Assembly: GCF_037975245.1 (NCBI RefSeq)
Contig: NC_092563.1
Span: 27,551,960 to 27,615,959 of the forward strand
Direction of reading: 5' to 3'
From: Apostichopus japonicus
Lineage: Eukaryota; Echinodermata; Holothuroidea; Aspidochirotida; Stichopodidae
Length of the DNA stretch: 64,000 bases
Shown: piece by piece, positions 57,701-64,000 of the stretch
Numbering within the stretch: the first letter of the stretch is position 1
Layout of the letters: each line of letters opens with the position of its first letter
Program-made: the position numbers and the translations under genes
Notes under the pieces: generated by a model
Database searches by the model: none
What the model was told of the DNA's origin: nothing
Seen by the model: only the letters and a program-made list of their open reading frames with translations

Positions 57701-60700
57701 TCAACGAAATTTTTTAGTAACCGTCTGAATTTTCGAAAATTCCCTAACCAACATTCTTCATCATACTTCATCATACTCGTGCAATTTTGACCCGTCTGTT
57801 AGGGTTTGAAGGAGGTTTTTCTATATCGGTTGTCCATAGATGATATTTTGTGTAACATTATGGGTATGTTTTGAAGTGAATTTATTCACGAGAATTGTGA
57901 ATTTTCAAATTCTGAACAGTGGGGCTGACGGATATTGTGGGCCGCGATGAAGAATCACCTACAAAAGCAATGATCCACAGGATATGTGTTGAAGTCCAAC
58001 ATGATGTGTGACTGGTGACAATCTTCAAAAAGGTTATAGATGAGAAAAAAAGTATTTGGAAAAAACTTGGTTCTCAGGCAAAAGTGTACATATGGTTGGT
58101 CAGTTTCAAGCCCGAGAGGTGCCATTTCCGGTGATCGGGGGGTACCAAAACCAGAAATTTGCTTGTACGCTGCGCGCCAACCAATGGTGGCGCTCCGCTT
58201 AAATATTAATACGCCCCCCCCCCTCCCCGGGTTAGAAAATCCTGCATACGCCCCTGGTTAAATGCAGCTTTTCAAGGCCTGGGCAGTGCCATTTACTGCA
58301 ATCTGGGAGGCAATATTTGCCAAAAAATTCTTGTGCACTTCGCGCCAACTTATGGTGGCGCTCAACTTAGATAGTGAGCCAGCAGTTATGACTTTTTATT
58401 TCATCAATGGCCTGCAACCCCCCCACTTCTGACAAGAAATCTCCGCCACTGATGCAACCTTAAGTTGAAGAAATTTACGTGTGAATGGTTTACTTGTGTC
58501 AATGTATAACTTGGTCTTTGTACCATATCCCTTGTATCCTTCCGAAAATATGTTAGCCATTGGATAAGATTTCCTTGTAAAAACTATGACAGCTAACTCT
58601 AAATTATCCCAATCTTACAAAAGACAAAAAGGTTTGTTTATCATCTGTTCTTTGCTACAAATCTAGGAACAACATCCAGCTTTCAGCATCCTTTCCAGAG
58701 GTTTCCGGGGTCACCTGGACCTGTAGACTGGAAGAACTTTCCATCAGCATTCTTCTCTGGAGTATATGCTTTCTCAGGATGGTGAGTTGTTTGCGTGGAA
58801 TACAAAAATATTGCAAGATTCAGTACAGCAGCGATTGGTAAAAAAAATTGTCGGTCTTCCCTTTCAACATTTATATTCCGCATATAAGGTTTTGTGAACC
58901 TCCAGTTTTAAAGTCGGCCAAAATAGTCTATGACGAATTGCCTAGCCAAGTGCTTTAACCACATGCCCACTGGCTGAGCGAAAAGCAGTTTCGGTCGTCG
59001 AAGACGACATTGAGTCATCTTGGGCTGTATGAACCGACCTTAAAGCTTCCCCCATTGTGGCATTGAGTTCTCAGAATTCACAATGCTTTGGCTTTGGACA
59101 AAATTTGTTTAAACACACATGGATTGGTGATGCAAGCAGGAAGTTGCCATTAACAGAAGGTTAATGTTCTAGTCTTGTACATGTAATGTTACCACACATG
59201 CCAGTCTGCTCATTAAACCCCATTATTGATGTATTGTTTTATTTTCATATTTGAATCGACAGGCAAAATCTTCCTCAGGTTACAGAAGAAATTGTTCAAC
59301 CTGGAAAGTAAGTTTAATTTTTATGCAGTTATGCAGGAAATTTATCTTAGTTGCAAACAGCATTTGTTTTTCTGGGTTTTTTGGGGGGGGGGTTTCTCGT
59401 TTGGGGGTTTTAATTGGTGGAAGCTATTGGGGCTGTGCATGTGATTACATTAAAATGACTTCATGACATCTCTGTATGTGCACTGCTATGTATAAAGTTT
59501 TTAATATAGAGTACACCTCATATGATAATGTTAGGTTGTTGGGTACTATTAGATGCATGTTGCAAAATGTTTGAGTAGGTTAATAGACCTCAATATTTAT
59601 TCGTAGTTTTGGAAATTCCACATTCAAGATCAATGTTAATTTTGTTATCATCACAATGGAGGAAACTAATATGATATTCACCTTGGGAAAAGTCGGGAAC
59701 TTGGGAAACTATTTATTCCTTTTCAGCAAATGTTGCCATAATTTGCAACATCTTTTGTGATATTTATCATACAAATAAACAAAGTAGTTCCTATTTAGTT
59801 ATACTTGGATGGCAAGAGAAATTAAGCTTCTAGCTTAGCCAGCTGCTTTTACAGAATTGACCTCAAAAGTACCGTTTTCAATACAGTCTTTTCGAAGCAT
59901 CAGAATTAAAGTGTAGCCCAAACCTTTCGTTTATGCTGATCCTGGCAGTCTATATGGACCCCCCCCCCCAACCACTTCTTCCTGTCCTCCCATCCTTCTT
60001 CTCTCAATTTAGGGCTCCCTCTCTGAAGGCAAAGATAGGATTAGAAGGATTTTTTCTTCTCTTTCAGAACAATGCCAGCAGCTATTTGCCTAGCCATGGG
60101 ATTTGTGACTGTTTTCTATATGTTAACTAATCTGGCCTATCTAGCTGTCCTCACCCCAGCAGAGATGTTAGCATCAGATGCTGTAGCAATGGTGAGAGGA
60201 TAAGTAATGAGTTGGTATCCATATATTTCTGTCAAGTATGAGAGTTGTTATTATGATACATTCTGCTAGTCGAGGATAAGTAATGGGTTGATATCCATAT
60301 ATTCTGTCAAGTTTAAGAGTTGTCATTATGATGCCTTCTGCAAGTCCAGGATAAGTAAAGTGTTGATATCCATATATTCTGTCAAGTTTGAGAGTTGTGA
60401 TTATGATGCCTTCTGCTAGTCCAGGATAAGTAATGAGTTGATATCCATATATTCTGTCAAGTTTGAAAGTTGTTATAATGATGCCTTCTTCTAGTCCAGA
60501 GTATCTTTCTGGTAATTAGTGATCTTTATTTGATGTTCATCAAAGTGCGGTACTAGCTTTGCATGCACTCTTACCCTCAGCTTGTAATTCTTCAGTCCCC
60601 TGACCTAGGACAGTTTCATTTACAAATGTATGCAAAAGGCACAAGGTTTTATGGTAAGCTAGTACTTGGATCATATGCCCCGCAGGCCTGGTAGAGGTTA

Positions 60701-63700
60701 CATGTATCTTTTAACTTGAGTTGGTAAATCTGTGCATGAAGGTGAAGCACGTTTACAGCTTCAAATATTATCCATAAGGGGTAGAGCATGTAGAAGACAA
60801 GATTATCAAGTGTGGTGCAATGTTCACAAACATACAGACTGAATTGTTCAACTAAAGGACAATCATTAATGAAACCTAGAATGATCTATCTCAGGACAAA
60901 CATATTGCTGTAATTCTTGTAACAGAGAGCTAAAAATATCGATGATTTATGAACCTTGAAGATTCAAAGTAAAAGGAACGTTGTTAATTTCGGGTGTGGT
61001 TTCTTGTTCGCAGACATTTGGAGAAGCCGTTCTGGGAAGCTACTGGTGGTTGATGCCTGTGGCCGTCACTCTCTCCTGTTTTGGGTCCATTAATGGCGGC
61101 CTCTTTTGTACTGCCAGGTAATGTTCTCATCTGAAATAAGTGAGATTGGTTAGACTTCTCCAAATGGTCAGCAATAGTACTTGAGCATTTATAATTGTTG
61201 CCTTTATTATATACTGTATCGCTAGCTCCTTCCTAATGCTAATTTTTGTTGTAATTGTGTTTTTTGTTTATTGTATACTGTTCTCATCTTTATTCTTTGG
61301 TATATTGCCCATTTTGGGACATTGGCGTATATATATATTCCTAATGATCCTAATCACAACCAAATTAGCATCAATCATACCCTTCTCTCCTCTCTTAAAC
61401 AGCTGATTTAGTTTTAAGTTACCAACAAGCAGGAGGCTTTTACTTATCTGTGTTATGAAATTGTTACTAGAATATCAATAGCCTACAGTGTATCTATGCA
61501 CAAAGGGAATAAAAAAACACAAAAGTTTTTGTCCTAAAATAACAGATACTCTTGTGTAATTCATAGAGTTTTTACTGATTTCTTCCCAGGTCCTTCTTCG
61601 CTGCCTCTCGTGAGGGTCAACTTCCTCATATTCTTGGAATGGTGCATGTGCATCGCAAGACACCATTGGCTGCTGCCGCGTTATCGGTAAGCATACAGAA
61701 ACACTTTACTGACAGCAGCATGTCTAGTTTGTAACCTTAAAGTTAGTCAGTTATCAAAGAAAATGTGAAATGCATTGAACGTGATATCGTAACAAACTGA
61801 TTAAAGAGATCGAAATGTGTATACAGCTCTTCGTTACTTGGAATTCGATGCAAGATAGCAGGAAACATGTCTTGTTCCTTCCCTTCTCACTTTGCTCCTT
61901 CACCAACACTCTCCCTCACTTCATTTAGTGAGGATCCTATGAAATCATTTTTAAAATGAGATGCTAGGATCCCAACATAACCTGTCATAAGTGAACATAA
62001 TAGTTTCACTTTTGGTTGGTTGATTATTTACACTTTTGTGGTGACAGTAAATAGTGCTGAAAATGTTAACAGCATTCAGTTTTGTTAAAGAACAGCAATG
62101 TTTTGTCACAAGGTATGTAATAAGATCAAAGAAAATAAACAAAGCTGAAAGAAAACAAGGTAAGGTATGCAAACCAAAGATACTTCAAGTTTGTAAAATC
62201 AGTTTGCTGCCAGGTTCTAAATCCATCAAAGGGTCAGCCTCCTCCTTAAGTAGTTTCTTTGCATGTGTGAGGGAGTTGTGTATCATAACCAGTGGTGTTA
62301 TCAAACTTGTGATAGAATGGTGTGTACGAGGGAGTTCTGTATCATAACCAGTGGTGTTTTCAAACTTATGATAGAATGGCGTGTGTGAGGGTGTTCTGTA
62401 TCATAACCAGTGGTGTTTCCAAACTTGTGATAGAATGGCGTGTGTGAGGGTGTTCTGTATCATAACCGGTGGTGTTACCAAACTTGTGATAGAATGGCGT
62501 GTGTGAGGGAGTTCTGTATCATAACCAATGGTGTTTCCAAACTTGTGATAGAATGGCGTGTGTGAGGGTGTTCTGTATCATAACCAGTGGTGTTTCCAAA
62601 CTTGTGATAGAATGGCGTGTGTGAGGGTGTTCTGTATCATAACCGGTGGTGTTACAAAACTTGTGATAGAATGGCGTGTGTGAGGGTGTTCTGTATCATA
62701 ACCAATGGTGTTTCCAAACTTTTGATAGAATGGCATGTGTGAGGGTGTTCTGTATCATAACCGGTGGTGTTACAAAACTTGTGATAGAATGGCGTGTGTG
62801 AGGGTGTTCTGTATCATAACCAATGGTGTTTCCAAACTTGTGATAGAATGGCGTGTGTGAGGGTGTTCTGTATCATAACCAGTGGTGTTATCAAACTTGT
62901 GATAGAATGGTGTGTGTGTGGGAGTTCTGTATCATAACCAGTGGTGTTTGCAAACTTGTGATAGAATGGCGTGTGTGAGGGTGTTCTGTATCATAGCCAG
63001 TGGTGTTTTGAACCTGTGATAGAATGGTGTCTACAAGTTGTGGTTCTTTAGAAAACCTGTAAGACTGTGTTGGTCTTGATAATGTAGCATAGTCAGAGAA
63101 TCTTCATTATCATAAACTTATGAAGCTGTAACAACCACAGTTTGAAGTCAATTTATTCATCTTCAAAGCAGTTTATTGGTTTTAATAAATTTAATGTCGC
63201 AAAGAAATTTGTAACCAGAAACGGGATTCGAACCAGTTATCCCCAGGATTACAATTACTCCTGTAAATATTAATTTAAAAATAACTTTATTTGATTTAAA
63301 TTTTAATGTTAAGTTTAACAGATGTTTGACAATATCTTGATACTGAGGTCCAATAGCAGTGCAGTTCATTTAGCATGGAATATTAAACTTTCACTTCAAA
63401 AGTCCAAAATTTTGACACCCCTAACATTATTTTAAGCAAAATCCAGTAGTAGGTGGAATTAAGTTCAGGAATCTATTCAAAAAGCTGCTTGATGCCTGAT
63501 TAAGAGACCTATTTTATATGTTTGACTTTTTATTGTTTTCCAACTTCCAGTATGTTTGATGATGTTAATGATAGATGATATACAGTTTGATTAACTATCT
63601 CATGTTTGACATCTTTTGTTTTCCAGCTTCCAGTATGTTTGATGATGTTAATGATAGATGATATCTACAGTTTGATTAACTATCTCATGTTTGACATCTT

Positions 63701-63860
63701 TGTTTTCCAGCTTCCAGTATGTTTGATGATGTTAATGATAGATGATATATACAGTTTGATTAACTATCTCAGTTTTAGTCGGTGGATCTTCATCGGTATG
63801 ACCTGTGCAGCAGTTCCTTACTTCAGATTCAAGTATCCACACATTGACAGACCCTTTAAG
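54288..63860 (+). CDS. SLC7-family amino-acid transporter light chain (LAT/xCT type), eight exons, C-terminus beyond right edge
   Basis: Spliced gene for a plasma-membrane amino-acid exchanger of the APC superfamily (SLC7A5-A11 group). These light chains work as a heterodimer with an SLC3 heavy chain. From ATG 54311 the eight exons give 401 residues. TM1 carries the substrate-backbone motif GSGIF (VVGIIIGSGIFISPKGVL). Then come GALSYVELATSIPLSGGDYTYL (TM2-3) and KSAVCSPIAVRL, with the extracellular Cys placed as the SLC3-linking Cys. Further on are AKMLGLLVIIVAG, FSGVYAFSGW (TM6 substrate region), VTEEIVQPGKTMPAAI, SCFGSINGG, ASREGQLP and SLINYLSFSRWIF. Exon phases agree throughout. Later TM segments are off the edge. 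Paralogue (LAT1/2, xCT or b0,+AT) cannot be fixed from this portion. Exon 1 has an acceptor upstream of ATG, implying a 5' non-coding exon. Confidence 0.93.
54753..56033. other. SLC7-like intron 1
   Basis: Holds a MITE at 54807-55054. The rest is AT-rich with no signal seen. Confidence 0.75.
54807..55054. mobile_element. MITE, 248 bp, TACGGAAGACTAATG ends
   Basis: Inverted ends TACGGAAGACTAATGTGGCC and GGCCGCATTAGTCTTCCGTA, flanked by the exact 6-bp duplication CAGAAC (54801-54806, 55055-55060). The interior is A/T homopolymer-rich with an inner inverted repeat around ACACGGATATATATAGAAG. Superfamily not assigned. Confidence 0.85.
56034..56159 (+). CDS. SLC7-like exon 2
   Basis: 126 nt coding AVTFLNCWSVSLSKKVQN, then ICTVAKMLGLLVIIVAGLAQ (TM4-5). 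Acceptor TTTACTCAG, donor AAAAG|gtacag. Confidence 0.93.
57083..57638. mobile_element. MITE nested in the hAT element
   Basis: Inverted ends CATGGGCGCAGATC and GATCTGCGCCCATG. Flanks CTCCAAAC (57075-57082) and CTCAAAAC (57639-57646) are an 8-bp duplication with one mismatch. Subterminal GACGCGTCCCCACCA / GACACGCGTCCCCACCA. Carries module copy 2. Confidence 0.8.
57490..57586 (+). repeat. Shared ~100-bp module, copy 2
   Basis: TGGGAAGTGTTATTTCCGGC, GATCTGGGAGG, then CGTACGCTACGCGCGAACCC and GCGCTCCGCTTAGATAGT. Confidence 0.85.
58113..58204 (+). repeat. Shared ~100-bp module, copy 3
   Basis: GAGAGGTGCCATTTCCGGTG, then TTGCTTGTACGCTGCGCGCC and ATGGTGGCGCTCCGCTTA. Confidence 0.85.
58210..58256 (-). 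mobile_element. Lone hAT-like terminus CAGGGGCGTATGCAGG
   Basis: Reverse complement starts CAGGGGCGTATGCAGGATTT and then a G-run, a common hAT MITE end (family knowledge). No partner seen. Confidence 0.55.
58280..58376 (+). repeat. Shared ~100-bp module, copy 4
   Basis: TGGGCAGTGCCATTTACTGC, AATCTGGGAGG, then CTTGTGCACTTCGCGCCAAC and GGTGGCGCTCAACTTAGATA. Confidence 0.85.
58667..58781 (+). CDS. SLC7-like exon 3
   Basis: 115 nt coding TTSSFQHPFQRFPGSPGPVD, then WKNFPSAFFSGVYAFSG (extracellular loop and TM6). Acceptor AAATCTAG, donor GGATG|gtgagt. Confidence 0.93.
58782..60067. other. SLC7-like introns 3 and 4
   Basis: AT-rich, with G or C homopolymers near 59380 and 59950. Nothing else recognised apart from exon 4. 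Confidence 0.6.
59263..59307 (+). CDS. SLC7-like exon 4 (micro-exon)
   Basis: 45 nt coding QNLPQVTEEIVQPG, the loop after TM6 (compare N-x-x-TEE-x-x-NP in mammalian members). Acceptor ATCGACAG, donor GGAAA|gtaagt. The small size makes it easy to miss. Confidence 0.9.
60068..60191 (+). CDS. SLC7-like exon 5
   Basis: 124 nt coding TMPAAICLAMGFVTVFYMLT, then NLAYLAVLTPAEMLASDAVA and Met (TM7). Acceptor CTTTCAG, donor AATG|gtgaga. A minisatellite starts just after the donor. Confidence 0.93.
60198..60500 (+). repeat. ~75-bp minisatellite, four copies, next to exon 5 donor
   Basis: Units begin AGGATAAGTAATGAGTTG at about 60198, 60274, 60350 and 60424 and include CCATATATTCTGTCAAGTTT. The first starts a few bases after the exon 5 donor. 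Confidence 0.85.
61014..61117 (+). CDS. SLC7-like exon 6
   Basis: 104 nt coding TFGEAVLGSYWWLMPVAVTL, then SCFGSINGGLFCTA (TM8). Acceptor GTTCGCAG, donor CCAG|gtaatg. Confidence 0.93.
61118..61589. other. SLC7-like intron 6
   Basis: No feature seen. Confidence 0.6.
61590..61686 (+). CDS. SLC7-like exon 7
   Basis: 97 nt coding SFFAASREGQLPHILGMVHV, then HRKTPLAAAALS. ASREG-LP is a family signature after TM8. Acceptor TTCCCAG, donor TCG|gtaagc. Confidence 0.93.
62262..63031 (+). repeat. 59-bp minisatellite, about 13 copies
   Basis: Unit GTGTGTGAGGGTGTTCTGTA, TCATAACCAGTGGTGTTTCC, AAACTTGTGATAGAATGGC. Variants (AACCAATGG, AACCGGTGG) alternate in places, hinting at block duplication. Lies in SLC7-like intron 7. 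Confidence 0.95.
63168..63245 (-). other. tRNA-like B-box relic (possible SINE)
   Basis: Minus strand has GGTTCGAATCCCGTTTCTGG, matching the B-box/T-loop of tRNA genes. No paired acceptor stem or A box was found, so this is not a functional tRNA gene. Confidence 0.35.
63544..63795 (+). repeat. Triplicated exon start / splice acceptor, ~83-84 bp period
   Basis: Three tandem copies of the acceptor plus the first ~60 bases of SLC7-like exon 8 begin at 63544, 63627 and 63711. The first has lost the CAG immediately before the repeat (CCAAC). The second and third keep TTTTCCAG. Copies two and three are spaced exactly 84 nt and stay in frame. Confidence 0.85.
63711..63860 (+). CDS. SLC7-like exon 8 (last in window)
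   Basis: 150 nt, phase 0, coding LPVCLMMLMIDDIYSLINYL, then SFSRWIFIGMTCAAVPYFRF and KYPHIDRPFK (TM9-10). Acceptor TTTTCCAG, donor AAG|gtaatg. Its first part and the acceptor are repeated twice upstream (63544, 63627). The copy at 63627 keeps an AG and an open in-frame path of 28 codons, so a longer exon is possible. Confidence 0.9.
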
Positions 63861-64000
63861 GTAATGATTAACCACAACTTTTGGCAATTTCAGGGTCAAA
63901 GCAATGACACATAAATTGCAATTTTTAAGCCAATCCTGTTTTAGTCCTTGGCTTGTCTATGCAGACATTTTTTTTAGCATATTCATTTCATGTGAAGTAA

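Larger units (their letters stand above)
56498..58451. mobile_element. hAT-type element, 1,954 bp, with nested insertions
   Basis: Inverted ends CAGTGGCGGAGA and TCTCCGCCACTG with 8-bp duplication ATGCAACC (56490-56497, 58452-58459), then G/C runs (GGGGGGGTTGGGGGGG; AACCCCCCCAC). No convincing transposase. It contains a second MITE (57083-57638), a lone CAGGGGCGTATGCAGG terminus at ~58256, and three copies of the shared module. Confidence 0.9.
56160..58666. other. SLC7-like intron 2, mostly a nested hAT insertion
   Basis: About 1,954 of 2,507 bases are the element at 56498-58451. Confidence 0.8.

Noticed and set aside
63168-63245. Functional tRNA gene
   Set aside because: A T-loop-like B box is present, but no matching acceptor stem, anticodon arm or A box.

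Overview
This window is animal nuclear DNA, AT-rich and intron-rich. Short coding exons with GT/AG introns sit in long non-coding stretches packed with transposon remnants. No bacterial-type operon, ribosome binding site or CRISPR array is seen. The transposon mix (Mag-like Ty3/gypsy, Penelope, L2/CR1-like LINE tail, hAT-like MITEs, palindromic foldbacks, large satellites) fits a marine invertebrate, perhaps an echinoderm. That placement is a guess, not a demonstration.

Two host genes lie divergently at the edges. On the minus strand, about 2.2-13.6 kb, are seven exons of an RPUSD2-type RNA pseudouridine synthase; the C-terminus runs off the left edge. On the plus strand, 54.3-63.9 kb, are eight exons of an SLC7-family amino-acid transporter light chain (LAT/xCT type); its C-terminus runs off the right edge. 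All exon phases agree. Both genes have introns full of decayed mobile elements, minisatellites and hairpins.

Between them, 16037-52823, lies a block of about 36.8 kb that looks like one giant transposable element. It has terminal inverted repeats built of 13-bp sub-repeats (AGCAGCCACTAAG) and is flanked by a perfect 9-bp direct repeat (ATAAACAGA). Inside are two head-to-tail copies of one unit: A (16222-35954) and B (35955-52823). Each holds a ~225-bp satellite array in one orientation (about 14 monomers), a 1.4-kb inverted-repeat core, a transposase-like ORF fragment, a ~1-kb hAT MITE carrying a nested second MITE, then about 42 monomers of the same satellite in the opposite orientation, and the right terminus. 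By eye the two units differ only by one C in a C-run and by a 2,860-bp LTR retrotransposon in unit A. That retrotransposon has two 211-bp LTRs that look identical and a TAATA target duplication. Its single 757-codon ORF goes from Gag and protease straight to integrase, with no reverse transcriptase or RNase H.

The smaller elements on both flanks can be delimited by terminal inverted repeats and target duplications, and several are nested. A ~100-bp module recurs inside three otherwise different elements. Near-identity of units A and B means an assembly duplication (uncollapsed haplotypes) must be excluded before biological weight is put on the tandem copy.
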